A stretch of DNA of 37,226 bases from Novosphingobium sp. SCN 66-18 (GCA_001725355.1 MEGD01000053.1:1-37226), one strand, 5' to 3'; counted from the first letter of the stretch, positions 1 through 6,689 are shown. The notes: generated by a model from the sequence alone, not told the origin. Program-made: numbers and translations.

Positions 1-64
1 CCCGTTCGACGCGGGCATCGATATCATGTGCGGTTCTCTCAGATAGAAGTCGATTTCTGCTCAA
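1..64 (-). CDS. ImmA/IrrE-type metallopeptidase, N-terminal fragment (cut by window edge)
   Basis: After the stop of the XRE gene the minus strand reopens at a TTG (62-64), 7 nt after a GGAG ribosome site, and stays open to base 1. The 21 visible residues contain AHDIDARVER, which resembles the N-terminus of ImmA/IrrE zinc peptidases that sit directly downstream of XRE regulators and cleave them. The catalytic HExxH lies outside the window, so the call rests on the short N-terminal match plus gene order. XRE-ImmA pairs are known as inducible repressor/protease switches, for example in ICEBs1. Confidence 0.5.
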   Translation of the reverse strand, partial: MSRNRLLSERTAHDIDARVER

Positions 65-82
65 CCACCTGCTCCTTGACGT

Positions 83-565
83 TCAGTCCCGTTCGCTCAA
101 AACCGTGACGAACGCCTCCAATGCAGCACGTTCAGCCTGGCTAAGTGCTGCCACAGGCTCAGATCGCGCAGCAAATCGAACGGCTTCTTGAATGAGGTTG
201 TCATTCTTGGGTGTCGTCAGACCGGCCACCTGCATCAGGTTCCCACGCGGAACCTGAAAATAATTGGCCAGCTGATAAACGGACCGCAATTCAGCCTTGT
301 GACGAACATCGTCCTCAATCTCTACGAGTTCGGCGACGTCGATGTCGGCTTGCTCGGCAAGTTCCTCAAGCGTCAAACCTTTGTCGCGCCGCATGAGACG
401 GACAAAGCGACCAAAAGCAATGCTTGGCTCATCTTCGCCAATATTCTGCGTTTCTGCCTCACCATCAAAAAGCGGATCAGCGGCGGTGACGCCGGCACCA
501 ATTTCGGTGTCACCTTCTAGCGATGCCATCCTGAGACACCAATCCTTGGAGATCTCGATCTTCAT
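83..565 (-). CDS. XRE-family helix-turn-helix regulator (160 aa)
   Basis: Residues about 50-115 form a Cro/C1-type HTH: FGRFVRLMRRDKGLTLEEL is followed by AEQADIDVAELVEIE and then a helix around YQLANYFQVP. The N-terminus (KIEISKDWCLRMASLEGD) resembles an extension seen in a family of XRE regulators paired with ImmA/IrrE peptidases. It lies 2 nt after the GNAT gene and just before a predicted ImmA/IrrE start, so RHH-GNAT-XRE-peptidase is probably one minus-strand transcript. Likely role: repressor or antitoxin-like regulator of this cassette, relieved by proteolysis. The partner and the operator are inferred, not seen. Confidence 0.8.
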   Translation of the reverse strand: MKIEISKDWCLRMASLEGDTEIGAGVTAADPLFDGEAETQNIGEDEPSIAFGRFVRLMRRDKGLTLEELAEQADIDVAELVEIEDDVRHKAELRSVYQLANYFQVPRGNLMQVAGLTTPKNDNLIQEAVRFAARSEPVAALSQAERAALEAFVTVLSERD

Positions 566-567
566 GG

Positions 568-1197
568 CTAATTTCCTTTGGCAATGAAGGATTCGGCTTG
601 CTCCGGCGTCATCTCAAAATAGCGCAAACCATGATAGCTTGCGTCGATGCCAAGATCGGTCATGCCGCAGGTGTTGGCATAGAAGCCATTCGACTGCGGT
701 AAAGCGTGTAAGCCAATCCTTCCCTTAAACTCCTCCTCGATACTGAGTGCGATAGCAGCCCTGATCAAAATGCTGCCGATACCGCGATAGAGCGGCGGAT
801 CGGCGAGCTCGGGGCGGTTCCACGGCGCGTTTTCAACATATTCGACATAAACCAAGTCCTTTCCTTTTTGGCTCTCAACCCGGCAACGATGCGTTGTGGT
901 GTCCACGATCATCATGCCCTGGGTGGTTCCGTTGCAAACGATGCTGAAGCCGGGATGCGCCAACATGCCCTGCAGAGCCTGGGTCTTCTGACGCCAGTTC
1001 CAATGCCGACTTTGCGGCCAATGCACCCGCTCGACACCGGCGCGGTGCAGTTTCTGGATCGCCTTGAAGAGCTCCGGGATCCATTCGGCCTCCCAGTCAC
1101 CCAGCTGCTTTTCGGTTATCGCATCCCAGAGCTCGGCTTCTTCAGGCTTGCCGCTTGTCGCATTCAAGAGTGCAATCGGACTGATCGCCGCAGTCAT
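568..1197 (-). CDS. GNAT-family N-acetyltransferase (209 aa)
   Basis: The C-terminal half carries a GNAT fold signature: the acetyl-CoA loop YRGIGSILIRAAIA around residues 137-150, then a beta strand (GRIGLHALP) and the typical QSNGFYANTCGMTDLG tail around 168-183. The N-terminal about 100 residues are helical and not recognised. The start ATG overlaps the stop of the upstream RHH gene (ATGA, 1194-1197), which implies translational coupling. RHH plus GNAT recalls TacA-TacT toxin-antitoxin pairs, where the GNAT acetylates aminoacyl-tRNA. This protein is longer than TacT-type toxins and is followed by an XRE gene, so a toxin role is only a possibility. The substrate cannot be read from sequence. 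Confidence 0.8.
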   Translation of the reverse strand: MTAAISPIALLNATSGKPEEAELWDAITEKQLGDWEAEWIPELFKAIQKLHRAGVERVHWPQSRHWNWRQKTQALQGMLAHPGFSIVCNGTTQGMMIVDTTTHRCRVESQKGKDLVYVEYVENAPWNRPELADPPLYRGIGSILIRAAIALSIEEEFKGRIGLHALPQSNGFYANTCGMTDLGIDASYHGLRYFEMTPEQAESFIAKGN

Positions 1198-1406
1198 AGC
1201 ATCATGACTTCCGCTTTTTCCTTGCTCTTTTCATCTTCGAAAAACAGCTTGTCGCCTTTTTCAACACGAGCTTCAACAAGCTGATAGAGCCGCAATGCCT
1301 GACGCAGCACAGCCGTCTTGCTCAAATCCTTCTTGTCGCAAAGGCCTTCGAGTGCGTGCATTTCCGCATCCGTAAGGTTGAGCGTCATCGTCTTCTTGGC
1401 AGCCAT
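1194..1406 (-). CDS. Ribbon-helix-helix (CopG/Arc-type) regulator (70 aa)
   Basis: A 70-residue protein with an N-terminal beta strand (TMTLNLTDAE), two helices (MHALEGLCDKKDLS and TAVLRQALRLYQLVE) and an acidic/basic tail, the pattern of RHH DNA-binding proteins. ATG at 1406 follows GGAGG (1412-1416) with good spacing. It is first in the RHH-GNAT-XRE-peptidase transcript and faces the ubiquitin-like operon across a 158-bp divergent promoter region containing two TAGCTA palindromes. It is the most likely local autoregulator and could act as antitoxin to the GNAT. Confidence 0.75.
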   Translation of the reverse strand: MAAKKTMTLNLTDAEMHALEGLCDKKDLSKTAVLRQALRLYQLVEARVEKGDKLFFEDEKSKEKAEVMML

Positions 1407-1427
1407 TATGCCTCCTTCAGCGGGAGT

Positions 1428-1456
1428 GAGTTACACAAAGCCTGGGCAAATGTCAA
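1428..1456 (-). promoter_or_regulatory. Putative sigma70-like promoter for the RHH-GNAT-XRE cassette
   Basis: On the minus strand a perfect TTGACA (complement of 1451-1456) is followed after 17 nt by TAACTC (complement of 1428-1433), 20-30 nt before the RHH start codon. The -35 is consensus and the -10 is weak. Confidence 0.4.
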
Positions 1457-1470
1457 TCAAAAAATAGCCC

Positions 1471-1499
1471 TTGACTAGCTAAAAACTAGCTACCATATC
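1471..1499 (+). promoter_or_regulatory. Putative plus-strand promoter overlapped by tandem TAGCTA operator boxes
   Basis: ACTAGCTA occurs twice, at 1474-1481 and 1485-1492, so two palindromic TAGCTA cores lie exactly 11 bp (one helical turn) apart. The first overlaps a -35-like TTGACT (1471-1476), with CATATC 17 nt downstream as a possible -10. Two short palindromes one turn apart is the geometry expected for cooperative binding of RHH dimers. This suggests that the neighbouring RHH protein controls the ubiquitin-like operon. Binding is inferred. Confidence 0.4.
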
Positions 1500-1564
1500 C
1501 ACATCATCCGGCGGTCGATCTCAAGCCGGGGTGAATCGCAGGCTTGAACAAGGAAATCGATCTC

Positions 1565-1753
1565 ATGGCCAAAAACACAGGAAATGACTTCCGTCGCGGC
1601 GCTGTTACCGCTCGCACCCAATTTCAGCGGACCGACGGCAACTATCAGAAACGGAACGAGCGCACCGGACACTTCATGGAGGTGAAGCAGGACGGCAAGC
1701 CGTTCAAAGGCGTCGCCCATGAACCCGACGGGCGCGATAGCCCGAATTCCTGA
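1565..1753 (+). CDS. Small basic conserved-type protein, first gene of the ubiquitin-like operon (62 aa)
   Basis: ATG at 1565 gives a 62-residue hydrophilic, Lys/Arg/Gly-rich protein beginning MAKNTGNDFRRGAV and containing DGNYQKRNERTGHFM and KPFKGV. I have seen similar small proteins of unknown function; no domain is recognisable and there is no signal peptide or membrane segment. It is the first ORF after the divergent promoter, 93 bp before the ubiquitin-like gene. Position and basic character leave open a role as accessory factor or conjugation substrate, but that is speculation. Confidence 0.55.
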   Translation: MAKNTGNDFRRGAVTARTQFQRTDGNYQKRNERTGHFMEVKQDGKPFKGVAHEPDGRDSPNS

Positions 1754-1846
1754 TGAACCGACGATTCTCCATTTCGGCCAAAGTGCGTTGGAGCCTTGGT
1801 CCGATTCCGAAGCCGCAACACCCAACCCTTGCATGGGATCCAAAAT

Positions 1847-2098
1847 ATGCCTGAAAAACCGGAAAAGACCGTCACCATCATCGTCAATCAAGACGATCAC
1901 GAAGTGGCCAGGGCGAAAATCTCATATGACGAGGTCGTCGCCTACTACCTTCAGGACGGCGGCGCCTCATCAACCGAGTATCTCATCAAATATTCACGCG
2001 GCCACTCCGCTAACATCAGCGGCACCCTCGCGCCAGGTCAGGAGGTAATGGTTAAAGATGGAATGCGCTTCAGAGTTTCAGGAACTGGCGAGTCATAA
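1847..2098 (+). CDS. Ubiquitin-like beta-grasp protein (multiubiquitin-type, single domain, 83 aa)
   Basis: The sequence reads as one beta-grasp domain: strand TVTIIVNQDD, strand EVARAKIS, helix YDEVVAYYLQDG, strand EYLIKYSRG, and a C-terminal strand near MRFRV. It resembles single repeats of the multiubiquitin domain family, encoded next to ThiF/E1 proteins. The C-terminus is SGTGES rather than a bare Gly-Gly; if it works as a conjugated modifier, trimming of the last two residues would expose a C-terminal glycine. I chose ATG 1847 over upstream starts because the extra residues do not fit the fold; the ribosome site is weak. Its 3' end overlaps the E1 gene by 41 bp. Confidence 0.7.
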   Translation: MPEKPEKTVTIIVNQDDHEVARAKISYDEVVAYYLQDGGASSTEYLIKYSRGHSANISGTLAPGQEVMVKDGMRFRVSGTGES

Positions 2099-3257
2099 TC
2101 CTTTCATCCGGGACTTGGAGGAACAGGGCTATCACCTCGACTTCGTCAACGCCTATTTCGTGATCTACGGGCTACCGTACCTCAACAGCGCCGGTGAGCT
2201 CGAATATGGCGATTGGGCAAGTCCAGTCGATCTGAATAACTGGGTCATCGATGCACCAAGCGACCACCAGGCCTGGTTCAAGGGATGCCGTCCGCACGAT
2301 CAGAGCGGGCGGGCGCTGCGATTGGGCGGTGGCGCGGCGACCGTCCAGGTGGCTGACGGCTTTGTCTGCAACCATTCCTTTTCGTTCAAATTGCTCGATT
2401 CTGGCGCAATGCGCCCATATCGTTCGTTTGAAGAGAAGGTGCGCACTTATCTCGATGTGATCGTTGCGCCCGCGATGGCAGCTTTCCCCGATGCCAGCCC
2501 GCTGCGCGGCATAGAAATCAAAGCCGCGGCGCAGAACAGTCCGTTGCGAATTCCAGACTCTATGTCGTCACGCTACCACCTCAACGACGTGGCTTCGCGG
2601 TTGAGGGGCATAAAGGTAGCAATCATTGGCCTCGGCGGTACGGGAGCTTACATCCTCGATTTCATCGCCCGCACGCATCTGGAAAAGATCGCGCTTTTCG
2701 ACGACGATAAGGTTCACATCCACACGCTCTTTAGAATCCCCGGCTTCATCCATCGGGCGGTCGGGATGAAGAAGGTTGACGCGCTGGCGCAACATTATGC
2801 CAATTGGCATTGTGGCATCGTTCCGATCCCGGAGCGCATCAACTCCGAGAATATCGAGAGCCTGCGTGAGTTCGATTTTGTCTTTGTATCGATTGACGAC
2901 GGGCCATCGCGGCTCGCCATCGTCGACTGGTTGAGTGCAAATGCCATTCCTTTCGTTGATTGTGGCATGGGCCTCAATCGCTCACTCATTGGGTTGAATG
3001 GCGTCGTTCGGATCACCGGAGCGGATCGCGCTGCATTTGAACAATCGGTAAATACACCCTATCTGCCAACGACGAATCCAGAAAATGGAGAGTATCGGAA
3101 GCAGGCGCAAGTCGCCGAACTTAATGCGCTCAATGCGATATTCGCCGTGATCCGGTTCAAGCAGCATTTCGAGTTTTATGACCGATTAAGCGATGCCTTC
3201 GCCTACACGTTTGAAACGGCATCTTTTGATCTTGATCGCTATGGGGGGTCAGAATGA
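2058..3257 (+). CDS. ThiF/E1-like ubiquitin-activating enzyme with N-terminal DUF6791-type domain (399 aa)
   Basis: Residues about 183-390 are a ThiF/MoeB/E1 adenylating domain: the nucleotide-binding loop IIGLGGTGAY (189-198), an acidic DDDKVH stretch (215-220) in the place that coordinates Mg-ATP, R226, K238/K239, D280, and a cysteine (C302, VDCGMG) that could carry the activated modifier. Residues 1-170 form a separate domain, which I take to be DUF6791, with a notable CNHSFS motif at 104-109. An E2-like role for that half is possible but not shown. Expected chemistry: adenylation of the ubiquitin-like protein C-terminus, then transfer. The gene overlaps the modifier upstream by 41 bp and the DUF6527 gene downstream by ATGA. 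Confidence 0.8.
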   Translation: MECASEFQELASHNPFIRDLEEQGYHLDFVNAYFVIYGLPYLNSAGELEYGDWASPVDLNNWVIDAPSDHQAWFKGCRPHDQSGRALRLGGGAATVQVADGFVCNHSFSFKLLDSGAMRPYRSFEEKVRTYLDVIVAPAMAAFPDASPLRGIEIKAAAQNSPLRIPDSMSSRYHLNDVASRLRGIKVAIIGLGGTGAYILDFIARTHLEKIALFDDDKVHIHTLFRIPGFIHRAVGMKKVDALAQHYANWHCGIVPIPERINSENIESLREFDFVFVSIDDGPSRLAIVDWLSANAIPFVDCGMGLNRSLIGLNGVVRITGADRAAFEQSVNTPYLPTTNPENGEYRKQAQVAELNALNAIFAVIRFKQHFEFYDRLSDAFAYTFETASFDLDRYGGSE

Positions 3258-3661
3258 AGTTCGCCTATCAAGCGGTAGATCGGATTCCTAAGCAGCTGGA
3301 GCCTGAAACAGTCTATCACAGCGAGGAATTCGAGCTCGCCGGACTTCTCTGTGCTTGCGGCTGCGGCCACCGGATCACGCTTCTCGTTCCCGATAGCCAC
3401 CAAGTCTATTGCGACGACGGTTTTGCCACGATCCGCCCTTCCATCGCAGTGTGCGATGGTCCCTGCAAATCTCATTATGTCATCTCAGCCGGACAGGTCG
3501 AATGGCTGGATGCATTTAGCACTGAAGCGGCGAAATCGCTCATGCAGAAACAGATTTTGCGCCATGTTGCCAACGACGCTAAGCCAAAATCCTGGATTGC
3601 CCGTCTGTGGAAGGCAGCACTGGCATTCGTTGGTCAAATTAAGTCGATCTTTGGAAGGTAG
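3254..3661 (+). CDS. DUF6527-type Cys/His-rich protein of ubiquitin-like operon (135 aa)
   Basis: The first about 90 residues match the DUF6527 pattern as I remember it: CACGCGH (C33, C35, C37, H39), then TIRPSI, then VCDGPCKSHYVI (C67, C71, H74) and a GxVxW motif. The Cys/His spacing could bind zinc or form a protease-like site. Residues 95-135 are basic and end in a hydrophobic/basic helix. Its ATG overlaps the E1 stop (ATGA), so it belongs to the same operon. Since the operon has no JAB peptidase and no separate E2, this protein is the prime candidate for maturing or removing the modifier, or for an E3-like role. Function is inferred from context. Confidence 0.75.
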   Translation: MKFAYQAVDRIPKQLEPETVYHSEEFELAGLLCACGCGHRITLLVPDSHQVYCDDGFATIRPSIAVCDGPCKSHYVISAGQVEWLDAFSTEAAKSLMQKQILRHVANDAKPKSWIARLWKAALAFVGQIKSIFGR

Positions 3662-3735
3662 AACCCGTATTACACTCAGCGTTGTCATTGTATGTCCTCG
3701 TCTCTGGCTCTTCGGTGATCGCGTTGTCTGAAAAC

Positions 3736-3780
3736 ACCGCTTGAGCGGTCCTGGACGCCCCCTGCGGGCAGTGCCCGCAG
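3736..3780 (+). promoter_or_regulatory. Two perfect hairpins in the DUF736 leader
   Basis: ACCGCT/AGCGGT (3736-3741 with 3744-3749) and CTGCGGGCA/TGCCCGCAG (3762-3770 with 3772-3780) are perfect inverted repeats in the 210-bp gap before the DUF736 gene. No T-run follows, so these are unlikely to be simple terminators. They may be part of a structured leader like those before other genes here. Confidence 0.45.
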
Positions 3781-3871
3781 CTTCGGCCTGACGGCCGGGA
3801 GGGAAGGGGGGTGGGAAGAGAGTGACCGGACAAGGGGTTCGGTCGCAATCGATCCTACCAGGAGACAGTCC

Positions 3872-4405
3872 ATGAACATCGGTGAAATCCGCAAGAACGC
3901 CAACGGCCAGCTGATCGGCTCTGTCGAAACGCTCACCATCACCCGCACCATCGGCCTGCGGCCGGTGACCTCCAGCAACCCCCGCGCGCCCAAGTTCGAG
4001 ATCGTCGCGCTCAACGACCAGCGCCGCTGGGTGATCGTCGGCGCGCTCTTCGAGCTCTCCTCGAACGCGACCGGCGAGAGCTTCTACCAGGGCAAGATCG
4101 ACGATCCGTCGATGGCGCAGCCGCTCTACATCGCCGCTTTCCCGCGTGAGGACGGCACGATGGCGGTGGCCTGGCAGCGTCCGCGCCGCCGCAACAGCCA
4201 GCTCGGTTCGGCCGAATACGGCGAGAGCGACATGTTCCCGGCTGACGATGCCGGCGGCGACCGCAGCGAGGAACAGGCTGGCGCCGGGCGCAACGACGAT
4301 GGCCTGGGCGACAGCACCGCAACCCCGCCTGCCAAGCGCGGCCGGGCGGGTGCCAAGGACGGCGCCGAACACGATGGCGCGCTGCCGCCGCTCGTCGACG
4401 CCTGA
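3872..4405 (+). CDS. DUF736 family protein (177 aa)
   Basis: Residues 1-110 match DUF736, a family typical of alphaproteobacterial plasmids and ICEs: it opens MNIGEIRKNANGQLIGSVET and continues with TITRTIGLRPV, FEIVALNDQRRWVIVGALFE and a FYQGKIDDPS block. Residues 111-177 are a low-complexity acidic then Ala/Gly/Arg-rich tail, probably disordered. AGGAG lies 8 nt upstream of the ATG. No biochemical role is established for the family; its presence marks an extrachromosomal or integrative backbone. A structured leader precedes it. Confidence 0.88.
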   Translation: MNIGEIRKNANGQLIGSVETLTITRTIGLRPVTSSNPRAPKFEIVALNDQRRWVIVGALFELSSNATGESFYQGKIDDPSMAQPLYIAAFPREDGTMAVAWQRPRRRNSQLGSAEYGESDMFPADDAGGDRSEEQAGAGRNDDGLGDSTATPPAKRGRAGAKDGAEHDGALPPLVDA

Positions 4406-4427
4406 TCGGCTTGTCCCAACTCCAACC

Positions 4428-4534
4428 GACGGGGACCCCAAGCGGGTCCCCGTCCCCGTGCAAGGCCGCGGATGAGCCCCCCGCGCGGCCTGAGGCGGAA
4501 CGCCGGTACTGCCCCCCGCCCGGCGTTCCGCCTC
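4428..4534 (+). promoter_or_regulatory. Cluster of three strong hairpins between DUF736 and the next gene
   Basis: Three perfect inverted repeats lie in 107 bp: GACGGGGACCC/GGGTCCCCGTC (4428-4438, 4444-4454); AGGCCGCG/CGCGGCCT (4463-4470, 4484-4491); and a 15-bp stem at 4492-4506 with 4520-4534. No U-tract follows any of them, so intrinsic termination is doubtful. They may form an RNA leader, or fold on single-stranded DNA during transfer. Confidence 0.55.
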
Positions 4535-4566
4535 TTCATTTGCATGGGGACATCTGGAGACCTGAC

Positions 4567-4923
4567 ATGCTCACTGACAGCGAGCGCTTCGCCTTCATGA
4601 CCCGGCGCCACCACGCCTTTGCCAGCACCGGTAATGCCTACGACGCGGTCCAGTGCGATGAGGTCATCAGTACCGGAGACACGCTGGTCGTGCTCGCCGA
4701 GGAAGTGATCGGCATCGCCATGGCCTGGCCGTTTGCGGTGACGCAGGCGCATGGAAATCTCCATGCCCTGTCCGCGCCGCGCGAGGGCGAGACGCTCGCG
4801 GTTCTCGCCCGCTCGCTCCACGTTAGCGCGGCCGACTTCGAACACGCGGCCGAGATCGCCCGGCGTTTCGGATTTCCGCTCGACCCGCAGATCGAGGCGC
4901 TGCTGGCCCGCCCCGCGGGCTGA
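4567..4923 (+). CDS. Hypothetical plasmid protein (118 aa)
   Basis: A soluble, mildly acidic 118-residue protein. ATG 4567 follows GGAGA with about 7 nt spacing; the frame is open further upstream but that stretch is the hairpin cluster and reads as low-quality coding. The sequence alternates helices (LTDSERFAFMTRRHHAF, ADFEHAAEIARRFG) and strands (DTLVVLAEEVIGIAMAWP). No family recognised. It sits between DUF736 and a DUF6771-like gene in an array of small plasmid genes with uniform codon use. Confidence 0.7.
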   Translation: MLTDSERFAFMTRRHHAFASTGNAYDAVQCDEVISTGDTLVVLAEEVIGIAMAWPFAVTQAHGNLHALSAPREGETLAVLARSLHVSAADFEHAAEIARRFGFPLDPQIEALLARPAG

Positions 4924-4934
4924 GCCGGTGCGCT

Positions 4935-5126
4935 TCAGAGCGGCAGGGTGGACTGCTCAGGTGACCGCGCACTGACCGGCGCATTGACGGCATCGGCGAT
5001 CACCCGCGCGAGTTCGAGCGCGGCATCCTCGCGCAGGCAGGAGCTTGGGGCGGTAATCCCGACCCGCGCCCAGCCCGGGGCGTCCAGGATCGCGTGAGCG
5101 ACAGTAGACGTATCGATTCGTTCCAT
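4935..5126 (-). CDS. DUF6771-like small protein (63 aa)
   Basis: On the minus strand from ATG 5126 a 63-residue protein reads MERIDTSTVAHAILDAPGWA, then RVGITAPSSCLREDAALELA and a helix RVIADAV. This resembles the small alphaproteobacterial DUF6771 family as I recall it; function unknown. A longer frame upstream of this Met crosses the LexA box and looks non-coding. It is divergent from the SRAP gene and shares its roughly 97-bp control region, so it is probably SOS-regulated too. Confidence 0.6.
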   Translation of the reverse strand: MERIDTSTVAHAILDAPGWARVGITAPSSCLREDAALELARVIADAVNAPVSARSPEQSTLPL

Positions 5127-5136
5127 GCCGTCAGAA

Positions 5137-5151
5137 GAACATAGAGGGAAC
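5137..5151. promoter_or_regulatory. LexA (SOS) box, alphaproteobacterial type
   Basis: GAAC (5137-5140), 7 nt, GAAC (5148-5151): exactly the complement of GTTC-N7-GTTC, the direct-repeat LexA operator of alphaproteobacteria. It lies 11 bp upstream of the DUF6771-like start and 73 bp upstream of the SRAP start, in the only divergent promoter that serves a DNA-damage gene, which makes chance less likely. Confidence 0.7.
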
Positions 5152-5223
5152 GAATTTGCAAGATGGTTGGTGTCGCTGCGCGTCCCGATTGACAGGGGAG
5201 GGCGGTCCGCAGAGCATCCGGGC

Positions 5224-5844
5224 ATGTGCAACTTGTACCGCATGACCAAGGCCCCTGCGGAAATCGCGCGGCTGTTCGGCGCGCGCAGCGCCGCTGGCGC
5301 GAACTTCGCAGCCGAGGTCTACCCGGGCTATCCCGGCCTCGTCGTTGCCGAGGGTGAGACGCGGGTGATGACCTGGGGTTTCCCGCTTGTCCTGAAGGGC
5401 AAGCACGGTCAGCCGCTGAAGCCCAAGCCCGTCAACAACGCGCGCGAGGACAAGCTCGGTACTGCATTCTGGCGACCGAGCTTCGAGCGCCGGCGCTGCC
5501 TGATCCCGGTGACCGCCTGGGCCGAGGCCGAGGGCACCAAGGGCCAGATGACCCGGACCTGGTACTCGCTGGCGGGCGAAGAGGTCTTTGCCGTCGCCGG
5601 GCTGTGGCGCCCGACCGAGGAGTGGGGCGCGGCCTATTCGATGGTCATGGTCGATGGCTGCCCGCAGATGGCCGACGTACACGACCGCATGCCCGTCGTC
5701 CTCGCGCAAGAGAACTGGGAGCAATGGCTTGAGGGCACGCCGGCCGAAGCCTTCGCGCTATGCCAGATCTGTACCGATGAACTCGCCGTCGACCGCACAG
5801 CCGAGCGCTGGGGCGCCGGGAGGTCCGCGGCGGCGTCAGGCTGA
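5224..5844 (+). CDS. SRAP / HMCES-YedK family abasic-site crosslinking protein (206 aa)
   Basis: ATG 5224 gives MCNLYR, placing the catalytic Cys at position 2 as required in SRAP proteins, where removal of Met lets Cys2 form a thiazolidine with abasic sites in ssDNA. Other SRAP landmarks follow: WGFP, the NNARED motif (about residue 74), RRCLIPVTAWAEAEG with the conserved Glu, and HDRMPV with the conserved His. The longer upstream frame is excluded because Cys2 would be internal. It shields abasic ssDNA, fitting single-stranded DNA entry in conjugation. A LexA box in the promoter indicates SOS control. Confidence 0.92.
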   Translation: MCNLYRMTKAPAEIARLFGARSAAGANFAAEVYPGYPGLVVAEGETRVMTWGFPLVLKGKHGQPLKPKPVNNAREDKLGTAFWRPSFERRRCLIPVTAWAEAEGTKGQMTRTWYSLAGEEVFAVAGLWRPTEEWGAAYSMVMVDGCPQMADVHDRMPVVLAQENWEQWLEGTPAEAFALCQICTDELAVDRTAERWGAGRSAAASG

Positions 5845-5896
5845 GGGGAGGGGGGCTTCGCCGGTCGGATCAGACCCAAGCGAAAGGACCAAGCCC

Positions 5897-6361
5897 ATGG
5901 GCGACCGAGCCCCCATCCATATCACCATTGGCGGCGCTCTGCCGCGCGAACATCTCGAAGCCTTCGCCGCGCACGCGGCAAACTATGACCTGCGCACCGA
6001 GTGGGACGGCGAGCCCTTCGATCCCGCGGCGCTGACTGAGGGCGAGCCGCTCGAGCTCTACGGCACCGAACTCAACGGCGGGCAGATCCCCGAGATCGAC
6101 GCCTTCTGCGCCGAGCACGGCCTGCCGTTCCGCCGCTGGTCGGGCGGCTGCCCCGGCGCCTGTCTCCCCGAAATCATCCTGTTCGATGGGCAAGGCCCGA
6201 TGCGCGACTACACGGCGAGCGAAGACGAGTACGTCCTCTTCCCGCCGTCGTGGATCAACAGCTTCACGCGTTTGCGCGATCTCAAGCGCGAAATTGCCCG
6301 CGCCGAAGTGACCATCCCGGCCTTCGTGATCACTGGAGGGCCGAGCGATGACCGCGACTGA
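5897..6361 (+). CDS. Hypothetical plasmid protein (154 aa)
   Basis: ATG 5897, with AAAGGA about 8 nt upstream, opens a 154-residue acidic protein beginning MGDRAPIHITIGGALPREHL. It has a YDLRTEWDGEPFDPAAL block, a GGCPGAC turn and a C-terminal helix rich in Arg and Glu. No signal peptide, membrane span or known family is evident. It overlaps the next ORF by 14 bp and is part of a run of four tightly packed genes. Confidence 0.7.
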   Translation: MGDRAPIHITIGGALPREHLEAFAAHAANYDLRTEWDGEPFDPAALTEGEPLELYGTELNGGQIPEIDAFCAEHGLPFRRWSGGCPGACLPEIILFDGQGPMRDYTASEDEYVLFPPSWINSFTRLRDLKREIARAEVTIPAFVITGGPSDDRD

Positions 6362-6689
6362 CGCGGCCCTGCTGGCCTCCTCGCGCGAGGCAGTGCTCGC
6401 TCGCTTCCCGCTCTCGCGGGTGAGCGAGGCCTTCTTCGACGACATGCTTGGCGTCCTGCCGCCAGCGCACATCGCCGGCGTGCCGGGATTCTTCGTCACC
6501 GAGGCGGTATGCGACGACATCCACGCCCAGTTCGTCCATGCCGGTGGCCGCTTCTACGGCGGCTACGTCGGGCTCAAGGATCGTGCGGGCCTCATCACCC
6601 ATGCGCGGATCGCCGAGTTCGAGGCAGCGCATCCGGACGCGGCGGAACTCGCCTGGTATCCCGACAGCCCAGAGGGCGCCGCGTCATGA
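6348..6689 (+). CDS. Hypothetical plasmid protein (113 aa)
   Basis: A 113-residue soluble protein; helical N-terminus (AALLASSREAVLARFPLSRV) and a central GVPGFFVTEAVCDDIHAQF segment. No family recognised. It overlaps the preceding gene by 14 bp and the following one by ATGA, consistent with one translationally coupled operon from 5897 to about 7177. Confidence 0.68.
   Translation: MTATDAALLASSREAVLARFPLSRVSEAFFDDMLGVLPPAHIAGVPGFFVTEAVCDDIHAQFVHAGGRFYGGYVGLKDRAGLITHARIAEFEAAHPDAAELAWYPDSPEGAAS

Noticed and set aside
3485-4441. 318-codon minus-strand frame across the DUF736 gene
   Set aside because: Shadow of the DUF736 gene and of a hairpin leader; no protein-like features.
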